From assembly GCF_011064595.1 (NCBI RefSeq), contig NZ_JAALJI010000004.1, positions 124,001 through 188,000 of the forward strand: a stretch of DNA of 64,000 nucleotides, in the 5' to 3' direction. The notes under the pieces were generated by a model that saw nothing but the letters and a program-made list of their open reading frames with translations, was not told where the DNA came from and did not search any database. This document shows, one piece after another, positions 17,906 to 26,615 of this stretch. The position numbers and the translations under genes were made by a program. Every line of letters begins with the position of its first letter. Positions within the stretch are counted from its first letter, which is position 1. Origin of the DNA: Paludisphaera soli. Lineage in GTDB: Bacteria; Planctomycetota; Planctomycetia; Isosphaerales; Isosphaeraceae.

Positions 17906-20104
17906 TCACTCCGCGTCGTCGGGGAGGTTCAGGATCTGCCCGACGACGAGGTGAGCCGGGTCGTCGACGACGTCGCGGTTGAGGTCGAGGATCTCGCGGG
18001 CGCGGCGCGAGTCCCCGAGGCGGTCGCGGGCGATGGAACGCAAGGTCTCGCGGGCGCGGATCTTGTGGACGGGGCGGCTCTCGGCGCGACGAGTCACCGT
18101 CGTCGGCTCGTCCAGGTCTTCGCGGGGCGAGATGCGGCGGCGGTCGCGGTCGTCGCGATCGGCGACGCGTTCGGTCGAGGGATCGGAGACCGGCAGGTTC
18201 AGCTCGCCGTCGTTCCGGCCGGAGCGTCGGACGGCCGGCGCGGCGTCGGCCTGGGCGGTCCGCGTCGGGGCGGTCTCGGGCTCGGCCGGGTCGCGGTTGC
18301 GGGCGGAACGGCCGCCCGGCGGGTCGATGAACGCCGGGTCGAGATCCTCGGGGGGCGGGATCCGGACGACGGCCCCGACGTACAAATCTTCCAGGCGCTG
18401 GAACTGGTCGGCGTTGGCCTTGCCGAGCGCGCGGTAGTAGCGTCCGGAGGCGTAGTGGGTCCGCGAGATGGTCCAGAAGTTCTCGCCGGGCTGGACCTTG
18501 TGGAGGACCGTCTCCATCCGGCCCTCGTCGCGCCGGGCCGAGGCCGGGTCGACGGCCGGCGGGGCGGCCGCCGTCGGGACGGGTGCCGCCGACGCGCTTC
18601 CTTCGGAGACGAACCGGAGGGGCTCCTCGGCTTCGAGATCCCGACGTTCGCCGAGCGGGTCGGCGTCCCGGCCGGGACGCGCCTCGAAATCGGCGTCGGT
18701 CAGGTCGAGGTCCCCGGGGTCGAGTTTCGGCTCGCCGGCGCTGTGCTTGATCGGCACCCAATCGCCGTCGGGCGGCTCGGCCGTCCGGCCGCGGTCCGGG
18801 GCCGGATCGGCGTTGGGGAGCGGATCGCCCCCCCCGCGGAGCGTCGTCGGATCGGACTCGGGGACCCGCCCAAGCGGAGGGACGTCGGTCGGGGGCGTCG
18901 TACCAGTCGTCGGGTTGCTCGGCAGCGGAAGCGGTAAGGGCACGGGCACCGGCACGGGGGCCGCATCGGCCGGCGGGGCCGGGGCCGACTGGGGAAGGCC
19001 GATGGCCGCGGGAGCGGCGGAATCGGCCGCGGGAGCCTCGGGGGCCGCGTCGGCCACCGCGGGGAGGTCGAGCGCCCCCGGCGCCTTCGGCGTCTCGGCC
19101 GGGGCGGAGGCCGCCGGCGGTTCCGTCGCGGGCTTGGTCGGCTCGGGGGCTGCGCCGAGGTCGGTCGGAGCCGGATGAGCCGCGGGGGCCGGGGCCGGCT
19201 GTTTCACGTCTGCCGCGGGCGAGGGGGCGGTGCCCTGGTCGGCCGCGGGGGCGGGGAGGGGGGCTGGGCCGAACGAGGGCTCTTTGGGCTCATCGAGTGG
19301 TGCGGGTGCGGGGGCCGCCTTGGGCTCCTCGGCGTCCGGCTCCAGGGCGGGTGCTGGCAGGTCGCCCTTGGGATCGAGATCGGCCCTGGCGAGCAGCATC
19401 GACGCCCCCGCCGGCGCGGGGAGCGCGGGTTCGTCGAGATCCGGCGCGGGGGGCTCGCCGGGCGAGGGCTCGTCCATCGCCGGCAGGGCGGGGAAGCCGA
19501 GCTCGCCCAGGGCGCTCGTGCGTTCCACCTCGTCGGTGGCCGGCGCCGGCGCGGGAGCCTCGGCGACCGCTTCCGAGGCGGGAGCCGGGGGCTCTGCCTC
19601 CTGCGAGGTCTCCGCTGCGACCTTTTCGGGGAGGCGCGGCTCGTCCCCCGGCCGATCCGTGTTCGATGCGGCCGGCGATGGCTTGGGGCCGGGGAGCTGG
19701 ACGGTCGGCGACTTGCCGGACTTCAGCGAGAGCACGCCCGCGAGGACCAGGACGGACAGGGCGGAAGCGGCCGAGGCGCGGGGATACGCCCAGGCCAGGC
19801 CCGCGACCCGGCCGGCCGCGAACGACGCCGCCTTCCCGCAGGCCCCGGCGACCGCGACGGCCCCGTGCAAAACCTTCGCCATGGCGGCCGGCGACCTCGC
19901 CGCCTTCGCCTCGGCTTCGAGCGCCGATCCGTCCGCAGCCTCGTCGTGGTCCGCGTAGCCCGTCGTCGCGCCGGCCGGGGCGTCGGGCTCGGCGTATGCG
20001 TAGGCCTGCGCCTGGTCGTCGAGGTAGGCCGGGGCGTGGTCGACCGCGTCGGGCGTCAGGGCCTGGGGCTCGTCGGGGTCGGGATAGCTTCCTGGTTCGA
20101 CCAT
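17906..20104 (-). CDS. membrane-anchored protein with two LysM domains
   Basis: 732 residues from the ATG at 20104. The N-terminal 100 residues are acidic and cytoplasmic-looking, then one membrane helix (ASAASALSVLVLAGVLSL, about 120-138), then some 350 residues rich in Ala, Pro, Glu and Asp. A LysM domain (VLHKVQPGENFWTISRTHY to VVRIPPP) and a second, C-terminal LysM (VHKIRARETLRSIARDRLG to ILNLPDDAE) follow. LysM binds peptidoglycan-type glycans, so a bridge from inner membrane to wall is likely. The gene overlaps the 3' end of rsmH by 49 bases, in the place where ftsL sits in classical division clusters. Confidence 0.8.
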   Translation of the reverse strand: MVEPGSYPDPDEPQALTPDAVDHAPAYLDDQAQAYAYAEPDAPAGATTGYADHDEAADGSALEAEAKAARSPAAMAKVLHGAVAVAGACGKAASFAAGRVAGLAWAYPRASAASALSVLVLAGVLSLKSGKSPTVQLPGPKPSPAASNTDRPGDEPRLPEKVAAETSQEAEPPAPASEAVAEAPAPAPATDEVERTSALGELGFPALPAMDEPSPGEPPAPDLDEPALPAPAGASMLLARADLDPKGDLPAPALEPDAEEPKAAPAPAPLDEPKEPSFGPAPLPAPAADQGTAPSPAADVKQPAPAPAAHPAPTDLGAAPEPTKPATEPPAASAPAETPKAPGALDLPAVADAAPEAPAADSAAPAAIGLPQSAPAPPADAAPVPVPVPLPLPLPSNPTTGTTPPTDVPPLGRVPESDPTTLRGGGDPLPNADPAPDRGRTAEPPDGDWVPIKHSAGEPKLDPGDLDLTDADFEARPGRDADPLGERRDLEAEEPLRFVSEGSASAAPVPTAAAPPAVDPASARRDEGRMETVLHKVQPGENFWTISRTHYASGRYYRALGKANADQFQRLEDLYVGAVVRIPPPEDLDPAFIDPPGGRSARNRDPAEPETAPTRTAQADAAPAVRRSGRNDGELNLPVSDPSTERVADRDDRDRRRISPREDLDEPTTVTRRAESRPVHKIRARETLRSIARDRLGDSRRAREILDLNRDVVDDPAHLVVGQILNLPDDAE

Positions 20105-21027
20105 CGTTCGGCCACCCTTAGTTTGGCGCTGCGGGCGCGGGGGTTGACGGCCGTTTCCTCGGCCGTCGCGGTGACGGGTTTCTTGGTCAGGACGGCCCAC
20201 CTCGGGTCGTTGCGGAACGCCCACTTCACGCGTCGGTCTTCCAGCGAGTGGAAGCTGATGATCGCGGCGCGACCCCCGGGGGCGAGGATCTCGGGCAGCT
20301 CCGCCAGGATCGCGTCGAGGTGCTCCAGCTCGTCGTTGACCAGGATGCGGAGGGCCTGGAAGACCCGGGTCGCCGGGTCGATCGGGCCGTGCCTGAGCTT
20401 CCCCGGGATGCACCGCCGGACCAGCTCGGCGAGCTGTCCGGTCGTGGTCAGGGGCTCGGCGTCCCTCGTCTCGACGATCCGCCGGGCGATCCGGCGGCTG
20501 AACCGTTCCTCCCCGAATTCGAAGAACGCCTTCGCGAGGTCCTCGGCCGAACTCTCGGCGAGCAGCTCGGCGGCGGTGGGGCCCTCGGAATCGGCGTCGA
20601 ACCGCATGTCGAGCGGCCCGTCGGCCCCGAAGCTGAACCCGCGATGCCGCCAGGCCAGCTGGTCCGACGAGAGCCCCAGGTCCAGCAGCACGCCGTCGAC
20701 CGCGCCGGCCTCGATCCCCAGCCCGGCCAGCCGTCGCCGCATCGCGCTGTAGGGGGCGTGGACCAGGTCGACCGGCAGGCCGGCGACGGCCGCGCGGGCC
20801 AGTTCCAGCATCTCGCGGTCGCGGTCGAAGCCGACGACCCGGCCCGCGGCGCCGACCCGGCGGGCCAGCGCGGCGGTGTGGCCGCCGGCCCCGGACGTGC
20901 CGTCGACGAGGATCGACCCCTCGCGGGGCGCGAGCCACTCGACCACCTCGTCGATCAGGACGGGGCGATGGACGGCCCTGGGCCTCCGCTCCGGCTCGGC
21001 TCCTCCCGCTGGCTCCTCGGGTGACAC
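20056..21027 (-). CDS. rsmH: 16S rRNA (cytosine1402-N4)-methyltransferase
   Basis: 323 residues from a GTG at 21027. Methylates N4 of C1402 in 16S rRNA using S-adenosylmethionine. The conserved opening HRPVLIDEVVEWL, the AdoMet motif VDGTSGAGGHT, and the RsmH signatures LLDLGLSSDQL, FSFGADGPLDMRFD, ALRILVNDELEHLD and IISFHSLEDRRVK are all present. The frame is open up to an ATG at 21168, but a good promoter (21092-21119) lies inside that extension. This supports the GTG, although its ribosome-binding site is poor. The end overlaps the LysM gene. Confidence 0.92.
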   Translation of the reverse strand: MSPEEPAGGAEPERRPRAVHRPVLIDEVVEWLAPREGSILVDGTSGAGGHTAALARRVGAAGRVVGFDRDREMLELARAAVAGLPVDLVHAPYSAMRRRLAGLGIEAGAVDGVLLDLGLSSDQLAWRHRGFSFGADGPLDMRFDADSEGPTAAELLAESSAEDLAKAFFEFGEERFSRRIARRIVETRDAEPLTTTGQLAELVRRCIPGKLRHGPIDPATRVFQALRILVNDELEHLDAILAELPEILAPGGRAAIISFHSLEDRRVKWAFRNDPRWAVLTKKPVTATAEETAVNPRARSAKLRVAERWSNQEAIPTPTSPRP

Positions 21028-21382
21028 GGCCTGGACGCTCGTTTCCGTTTGAAATGACGACGCCCGTCCCGTCGCCGGGATGGTGCGCCGGAATCTAACC
21101 GACCGCCCGATCCTGTCAACCCCGACGCCCCGACGGGCGTCCGGCCGCGGCGGACGATCACTCCTCATTCATCATAAGATCGTCGCCCCGACCGCGCCTC
21201 TTGAGGCCAAGTCGCCGGCGCCCCGCCCTCGCGTCGATTCCACTGGCCTTTCCGACGAGGGCCGCGATCGGATAGGATCGCCAGGCAGGGGTCGAGCGGC
21301 GCCGTGGCCGGACGAGACGTGGACCAGGGACGGCGAAGCCGAGCTGTTTGATCGCGGCCGACGCGGCCGAGGCGAGTGCATC
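21028..21382. other. divergent rsmH-nusB intergenic region
   Basis: 355 bases holding the rsmH promoter and, presumably, the nusB promoter on the other strand. No gene or structured RNA recognised. Confidence 0.4.
21092..21119 (-). promoter_or_regulatory. sigma-70-type promoter for rsmH
   Basis: On the minus strand, TTGACA (21119-21114), 16 bases, then TAGATT (21097-21092). The perfect -35 and 4/6 -10 would start transcription near 21085, about 58 bases before the GTG. This rules against the longer upstream start. Confidence 0.55.
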
Positions 21383-21898
21383 ATGACGCGACGTTCTCGA
21401 GGGCGCGAAGTCGCCCTCCAGGTGCTCTATCAGCTCGAGCAGAACTCGGGCGTCATGACGGCCGACGTCCGTCGCTTCATCGACCGCCGCCTCCTTCGGG
21501 ACCGGCCCCTCGTCGAGTTCACGACCGGGCTGATCGAGGGCGTGCGGCAGAACCAGCCCCAAATCGACGAGGCCATCAAGCAGGTCGCCGAGAACTGGCG
21601 GCTCGACCGCATGGCCGCCATCGACCGCAACATCCTCCGGCTCGGCGCCTTCGAGATCCTCCTGGGCTCCGACGTCCCCGCCAAGGTCGCCATCAACGAG
21701 GCCCTGGAGCTGGCCAAGCGCTACAGCACGGCCCAGTCCAGCCGGTTCGTCAACGGCATCCTCGACAAGGTCCTCCAGCTCCAGGCGCCGGCCTCCCGGT
21801 CCGGGGCCGAGCCCGAGAGCGAGCCCGACGTCGCGGCCGAGACCCAGCCCGGTCCCGAGTCCTCGCCGACGACCGCCGGGGAAGGCCCCGCCGCGTGA
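21383..21898 (+). CDS. nusB: transcription antitermination factor NusB
   Basis: 171 residues from ATG 21383. The all-helical NusB fold is recognisable from SRGREVALQVLYQLEQ at the start, through WRLDRMAAIDRNILRLGAFE and VAINEALELAKRYS to RFVNGILDKV. NusB pairs with NusE/S10 on boxA RNA during rRNA transcription. A 35-residue acidic Pro/Glu-rich tail extends beyond the usual end. The stop overlaps the GTG start of the next gene. Confidence 0.93.
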   Translation: MTRRSRGREVALQVLYQLEQNSGVMTADVRRFIDRRLLRDRPLVEFTTGLIEGVRQNQPQIDEAIKQVAENWRLDRMAAIDRNILRLGAFEILLGSDVPAKVAINEALELAKRYSTAQSSRFVNGILDKVLQLQAPASRSGAEPESEPDVAAETQPGPESSPTTAGEGPAA

Positions 21899-22737
21899 TC
21901 CGCCGCGACGCCGACCTGCACGTCCACACCACCCACTCCGACGGCGCCTGCTCCCCGCGCGAGGTCGTCGTCGCCGCGGCGCAGGTCGGGCTCGCCGCCC
22001 TGGCGATCACCGACCACGACACCGTCTCCGCCCTGCCCGACGCCCGCGACGAGGCCGCCCGGCTGGGCGTGGAGCTGGTCCCCGGCGTGGAGCTGACCTG
22101 CGAGTACGAAGGCCGGGAGGTCCACCTCCTGGGCTACTTCTTCCGCGACCATCCCGACCTGACGGCCGCCGTCGACCGGCTCCGGGCCGAGCGCGTCGGC
22201 CGGTTCGCCGCGATGGCCGCGAAGCTCGGCGAGCTGGGCCTGGTCGTCGACCTGACGGCCCTCCGCCGCTGCTTCCCCCGGGCCGTCCTGGGCCGGCGGC
22301 ATCTGGCCGAATACCTGTTCCGGACTAAGCAGACCCAGACCGTCCGGGAGGCCTTCGACCGCTTCCTCGCCGACGGCAAGCCGGCCTGCGTGGTCAAGGA
22401 GCGGCTCGACGCCTTCGAGGCGATCGCCCTGGTCCGCGCGGCCGGCGGCGTCGTCTCGTGGGCGCACCCGCCGTTCAACCTGAAGCTCGAATCGCTGCGG
22501 ACGCTCACCGGGGCCGGGCTCGGCGCGATCGAGACGGCCGGGCCGGGGATCCAGAACCGCGTCGGCCGCCGGTTCCGCGACTGGGCCGAGATCCTCGACC
22601 TCGTCCCCACCGCCGGATCCGACTTCCACGCCCCCGACCGCCCCGGCCGCCGCGTCGGCGCCGTCGCGACCCCGGACGCCGACCTCGAGCGCCTCCGCGG
22701 CCGGGCGACGGGCCCGCCGGGGCCGGCCTCGGCCTGA
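21895..22737 (+). CDS. PHP-domain phosphoesterase (YciV/RNase AM-like)
   Basis: 280 residues from a GTG at 21895, within the GTGA that also ends nusB. The PHP metal-binding motifs appear in order: DLHVHTTHSDG, ITDHDT, VPGVELTCEY, a late VSWAHPP and GSDFH. This arrangement matches the TrpH/YciV group, which acts on nucleoside 3',5'-bisphosphates or trims RNA 5' ends. Coupling to nusB and proximity to ftsY fit a housekeeping RNA role; the substrate is inferred from family only. Confidence 0.82.
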   Translation: MIRRDADLHVHTTHSDGACSPREVVVAAAQVGLAALAITDHDTVSALPDARDEAARLGVELVPGVELTCEYEGREVHLLGYFFRDHPDLTAAVDRLRAERVGRFAAMAAKLGELGLVVDLTALRRCFPRAVLGRRHLAEYLFRTKQTQTVREAFDRFLADGKPACVVKERLDAFEAIALVRAAGGVVSWAHPPFNLKLESLRTLTGAGLGAIETAGPGIQNRVGRRFRDWAEILDLVPTAGSDFHAPDRPGRRVGAVATPDADLERLRGRATGPPGPASA

Positions 22738-22748
22738 CCGGCCCGGCG

Positions 22749-22757
22749 TGCTAAAAT
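22749..22757 (+). promoter_or_regulatory. extended -10 promoter candidate for ftsY
   Basis: TGCTAAAAT: a TGn extension plus TAAAAT (5/6), which puts transcription start near 22764, 62 bases before the ATG at 22826. It supports the shorter FtsY start. Confidence 0.4.
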
Positions 22758-22825
22758 GGCTTCATCATCCCCGGGCCGCGCCCGAGGACGGCGACACTCG
22801 ACCCGCAGGGAGACGAAGGGCGGAC

Positions 22826-23731
22826 ATGGCGATCAAAGGGATCCTGGAGCGGTTCAAGAAGGGGCTCGCCAAGACGGCGCAGCTGTTCAACGTACGGTCG
22901 TGGTTCGGCCGGAAGGTGGACCAGGCGTTCCTGGACGAGCTGGAAGGGCGGCTGATCCAGGCCGACGTCGGCGTGGCGGCGACCTCGCGGATCATCGAGT
23001 CGGTGCGCGAGGCGTTCGCCGACCAGACGGCCGACGAGAACCTCGTCGCGTTCGTGAAGGATCAGCTCAAGGAGCTGCTTCGCGACCCCAGCCCGGACGC
23101 CCTGACCGTCTCGGCCAAGAAGCCGAGCGTCTACCTGATCGCCGGCGTCAACGGCTCGGGCAAGACGACCTCGATCGCCAAGCTGGCGCAGCGTCTCCGT
23201 GACCAGGGCAAGTCCGTGGTCCTGGCCGCGTGCGACACCTTCCGCGCCGCGGCCGCCGACCAGCTCTCCATCTGGGCCGAGCGTTCCGGCTGCGAGATCG
23301 TCCGGGGCGCCCCGGGGGCCGACCCGGCGAGCGTCGCCCACGACGCCTGCCAGCGCGCCCTGGCGCGGGGGAGCGAGGTCCTGATCGTCGACACCGCCGG
23401 CCGGCTCCACACCCAGACCCACCTGATGCGCGAGCTGGAGAAGATCAAGTCGGTCGTCCAGCGGCAGATCCCCGGCGCTCCGCACGAGGTGCTGCTGGTG
23501 CTGGACGGCACGAACGGCCAGAACGCCATCCGCCAGGCCGAGGTCTTCACCAAGAGCATCGGCTGCACGGGGGTCATCCTGACCAAGCTCGACGGCACAG
23601 CCAAGGGGGGCGTCGTCGTCGCCGTCCGGCAGACGCTGAAGCTGCCGGTGAAGTTCCTGGGCGTGGGCGAGGGGATCGAAGACTTCCAGCCGTTCGACGC
23701 CGAGGCGTTCGTCGAGTCGCTCTTCTCCTGA
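22826..23731 (+). CDS. ftsY: signal recognition particle receptor FtsY
   Basis: 301 residues. SRP-family GTPase that docks ribosome-SRP complexes at the membrane. An N domain (about 1-85) is followed by the G domain with GVNGSGKTTSIAKLA (G1), the insertion-box region DTFRAAAADQL, DTAGRLHTQTHLM (G3), TKLDGTAKGG (G4) and GVGEGIEDFQPFDAEAFVESL at the end. It lacks the long acidic A domain of E. coli FtsY, as in many bacteria. The start at 22826 follows GAAGGG and lies after the promoter-like element at 22749. Confidence 0.95.
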   Translation: MAIKGILERFKKGLAKTAQLFNVRSWFGRKVDQAFLDELEGRLIQADVGVAATSRIIESVREAFADQTADENLVAFVKDQLKELLRDPSPDALTVSAKKPSVYLIAGVNGSGKTTSIAKLAQRLRDQGKSVVLAACDTFRAAAADQLSIWAERSGCEIVRGAPGADPASVAHDACQRALARGSEVLIVDTAGRLHTQTHLMRELEKIKSVVQRQIPGAPHEVLLVLDGTNGQNAIRQAEVFTKSIGCTGVILTKLDGTAKGGVVVAVRQTLKLPVKFLGVGEGIEDFQPFDAEAFVESLFS

Positions 23732-23876
23732 GGGTCCCGCCCGAGGCCGCCCGCGATTGACAGATCGGGCGGAATGTGGATAACACGGTCGCCCCGCGAC
23801 GCGTCCGGCGTCCGGCCCAGGGACGGGCCATGACGACGGGCGGTTCTCCCGACCGGGGCGGATCCGTGGAGGATGG

Positions 23877-25385
23877 ATGGCGACCTTCCGCATCGACGCG
23901 CTCGGCAAGACGCCGGCCCGCCTTCGCTCCTGGCTCGACCGCACCCGCAAGGCGACGGCCGGACGCTCCGCGACCTCGCGGTTCGCCCTGCTGGCGCTGA
24001 TGGCCGGCGGGATCGCCGCGGCCGGCGGCCTGGCCGCCTGGTCGATCGCGCCGGCCGATCGCGTCTATCTCGAATCGGGGCGGGATTTCCCGCGCGAGGA
24101 CCTGGGGCGTGTGGGGCGGGCGCTGCGGGCCCAGGGGGTGGACTACAGGATCGAGGGCCGCCGCGTGAGCGTCGCCGGCCGCTCGTCGGTCGCCGCGGCC
24201 GCGATCCTCGCCAAGCTCGACCTCGGCCCGCGATCGCCCGGCGAGCTCCGCGAGAGCGCCGCCGCCGGCTCCTCCTTCTGGGAGTCGCCGCGCGAGAAGG
24301 AAGAGCGCGCCCAGCGCGAGAACGCCAAGCTCTTCGAGGCGATGATCGACGACCTGCCGGGCGTCGAGAGCTCGTTCGTGTTCTTCAAGAGCGAGGCCCA
24401 GCGAGGCGTCCTGCGGCCGACGACTCGGACCACCGCCGTGGTGCAGGTCCAGACCGTGGAAGGCCGCGAACTCCCCTCCTCCACGGTCGAGACGATCACC
24501 TCGATCCTCACCGCGGGCGTCCGCGGCCTGACGCGGCAGTCGTTCACCGTCGTCGACGGCGAGGGCCGCGTCTATCGCGACGCCGACAACCCGGCCCTCG
24601 CCGCGCTCTCGAACAACCGGGCCCGCGAGGAGGAGCTGAGCCGCCGCATCCACGACAAGCTCGACTGGATCAAGGGCGCGCGGGTCGACGTGAAGATCGA
24701 GGACGCGCCGGCCGAGCCCGAGCCGGTCGCCCTCCGCCCCGCCCCGACGCCCATCCCCTCGGCCTCCGCCCCGCGGCCGGCCCTGGCCGTCGGGCTCAAC
24801 CGGGCGATGGAGCTGGACCCCGACGAGGAGGCCCCGGCGCCCGAGGCGGACGCGATCCTCGCGCCGGCCCGACGGGCCCAGGGCCGCGTCCGAGTCCTGG
24901 TCCCCCGGAGCTACTACTACAACACCGGCCTCATGGCCGACGGCGGCCACGCCTCGCACGAGGAGTACCTCGCGCTCAAGGACCGGACCGAGGCCCTGGT
25001 CCGCGACACGGTGCGGCTCATCGTCCCCGAGGCCGACCCGGTCGACTGGGAGCCGACGCTCGTCGAGGTCCTGCCCGACGGGATCCCGTCCGACCACGCG
25101 CCGGCCGCCGCTTCGACCTCGTCGCGGCGGACGGGCCGGGAGTGGGCCATGGCCGGCGCGGCGGGCGCGGCGGCCGCCTCGCTCGTCGCCTTCGGGACGT
25201 GGGTCTTCGGCAGCCGACCCGCGCCGCGGCGGGCCTCGCCGTCCCGAGGCGACCTGCGCTACCATCGCGGGACCGCCGGCACCCCGCCCCCGACCGAGCG
25301 CGTGCTGGAATTCGTGCGACGCAACCCGGAGACCGCCTTCAGCGTGCTCAACCGCTGGACGAGCCAGGGAGGGGGAAGGTCATGA
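23877..25385 (+). CDS. fliF: flagellar MS-ring protein FliF (divergent)
   Basis: 502 residues. First gene of the flagellar operon; GGAGG lies 4 bases before the ATG. Membrane helix 1 is at about 36-57 and helix 2 at about 424-447, as in FliF. Between them is the YscJ/FliF ring-building region: ALRAQGVDYRIEGRRVSVAG, then the segment around KLFEAMIDDLPGVESSFVFF and TTAVVQVQTVEGRELPSSTVETITSILTAGVRGL. The C-terminus (VLEFVRRNPETAFSVLNRWT) resembles the FliG-binding tail. It is shorter than typical FliF (540-570) and poorly conserved, but the FliG-coupled context makes the call firm. Confidence 0.85.
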   Translation: MATFRIDALGKTPARLRSWLDRTRKATAGRSATSRFALLALMAGGIAAAGGLAAWSIAPADRVYLESGRDFPREDLGRVGRALRAQGVDYRIEGRRVSVAGRSSVAAAAILAKLDLGPRSPGELRESAAAGSSFWESPREKEERAQRENAKLFEAMIDDLPGVESSFVFFKSEAQRGVLRPTTRTTAVVQVQTVEGRELPSSTVETITSILTAGVRGLTRQSFTVVDGEGRVYRDADNPALAALSNNRAREEELSRRIHDKLDWIKGARVDVKIEDAPAEPEPVALRPAPTPIPSASAPRPALAVGLNRAMELDPDEEAPAPEADAILAPARRAQGRVRVLVPRSYYYNTGLMADGGHASHEEYLALKDRTEALVRDTVRLIVPEADPVDWEPTLVEVLPDGIPSDHAPAAASTSSRRTGREWAMAGAAGAAAASLVAFGTWVFGSRPAPRRASPSRGDLRYHRGTAGTPPPTERVLEFVRRNPETAFSVLNRWTSQGGGRS

Positions 25386-26023
25386 ACCCGTCGACCGCGT
25401 CCGCTTCCGTCCGAAAGCCCCACGCCCAGGTCGGCGCCGACCCCCTCCGCGGGGACGCCGGCGCCGGGCTCGACCCGCTCGCCCCCGGGGCCGAGGCCGC
25501 CGACGCGCCGTCGATCGCCTCGATCCCGCCGCTGCGCAAGGCGGCGATCGTCCTGGTCAGCCTGGAGCAGTCGCTCTCGTCGCAGATGCTCGCGCACCTC
25601 GACCGCGACGCCGTCGACGCGGTGACCTGGGAGATCGCCCGGATGGAGAGGGTCGACCCGGCCGAGCAGGCCGTGGTGCTGGAGGAGTTCCTCAGCCTCG
25701 GGCTCCGTCGCCTCTGCTTCGTCTTCGAAGACCTCCTCCGCATGGACGACCGCGAGATCCGCGCCGCCTTCCGCGCCGAGGACGCCGAGGCCTGGGCCCT
25801 GGCCCTCGCCGGCTCGGCCCCGCCGCTGCGGGCCAAGGTGATCGGCGCCCTGAACGCCTCGGCCGGCCAGACGCTGCAACGCTACCTGGAGAACCTGGGC
25901 CCGTTCCGCCTCTCCGACACCGAGGTCGCCCAGGTCGAGGTCTCGGAACGCCTCCGCATCCTCTACGACCAGGGGGTGATCGACCTGCCCGACCCCAGCG
26001 GCCGCGAGGAAGTGCTGGTCTGA
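25382..26023 (+). CDS. fliG: flagellar rotor protein FliG, short form without middle domain
   Basis: 213 residues; the ATG overlaps the fliF stop (ATGA). After a 50-residue low-complexity lead comes an N-terminal FliG segment (LRKAAIVLVSLEQSLSSQML to VVLEEF, about 51-103). It passes directly into the C-terminal torque domain: VFEDLLRMDDREIRAAFR, ALALAGSAPPLRAKVIGALN, ENLGPFRLSDTEVAQVEV (about 114-205). The charged torque-ring positions D122/D123/R124 and the later Arg are kept. Normal FliG is 330-350 residues, and the roughly 100-residue middle (ARM-M) domain with its EHPQ motif is absent. No frameshift is visible. Confidence 0.85.
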   Translation: MNPSTASASVRKPHAQVGADPLRGDAGAGLDPLAPGAEAADAPSIASIPPLRKAAIVLVSLEQSLSSQMLAHLDRDAVDAVTWEIARMERVDPAEQAVVLEEFLSLGLRRLCFVFEDLLRMDDREIRAAFRAEDAEAWALALAGSAPPLRAKVIGALNASAGQTLQRYLENLGPFRLSDTEVAQVEVSERLRILYDQGVIDLPDPSGREEVLV

Positions 26024-26099
26024 CCGGACCCGCCCCGACCCGCGATCCCCCGCGCTTCGCCCCGCCGAACGGCTCCCGCGACTCATGAAGGACCCTCGC

Positions 26100-26615
26100 A
26101 TGGAACGAGCCAAGCTCTCCCTCCTCGTCGCGCTGCTGCTGGCGTTGGCGACCGCTCCGGCCGCGTCGGCGCAGGACGTCGCCGCCCCGCAAGCCGTCCC
26201 TGCACGACCCCATATCGAAACCGCCGCGAGCAAGAAGTCGCGAGGGGCCTCGCTGGCGCCCGGCTCGCAAGGCTGGTGGCTCGGCACGGCGTTCATGGTC
26301 GTCGTCCTGGGGGCGGCCGGCGTGGTCTGCATCGCGGCGAAGCGCCAGGCGGTCGGCGGGCCCTCGGTCAAACTGCAGGTCGTCGGCCGCGTCTCGCTTC
26401 CGCCCAAGCACGCCGTCTTCGCGGTCAAGGCGGGCGACCGGACCCTGCTCATCGGCGTCGGCCCCCAGGGGGCCCCCGCGCTCCTCGGCGAGCTGGACGA
26501 CGAGGCCGTCGCCGAGGCCCCGCCGCCGGCCGCACGGGTCGCGGCCGTCCCCCCCGCCCACCGACCGATCGCCTCGCAAAGCCGCTTCGACGTGCGGATC
26601 GGAGACGAATCATGA
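26100..26615 (+). CDS. fliO: FliO-like flagellar export assembly protein
   Basis: 171 residues. ATG 26100 is preferred over ATG 26085 because AAGGA lies 7 bases before it. A signal peptide (to about residue 25) is followed by one membrane helix (WWLGTAFMVVVLGAAGVVCI). A small cytoplasmic domain then reads VKLQVVGRVSLPPKHAVFAVKAGDRTLLIGV, which is the FliO pattern of beta strands. FliO helps assemble the FliP-FliR core. Sequence conservation is low as always for FliO; position between fliG and fliP supports the call. The stop overlaps the next ATG. Confidence 0.78.
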   Translation: MERAKLSLLVALLLALATAPAASAQDVAAPQAVPARPHIETAASKKSRGASLAPGSQGWWLGTAFMVVVLGAAGVVCIAAKRQAVGGPSVKLQVVGRVSLPPKHAVFAVKAGDRTLLIGVGPQGAPALLGELDDEAVAEAPPPAARVAAVPPAHRPIASQSRFDVRIGDES

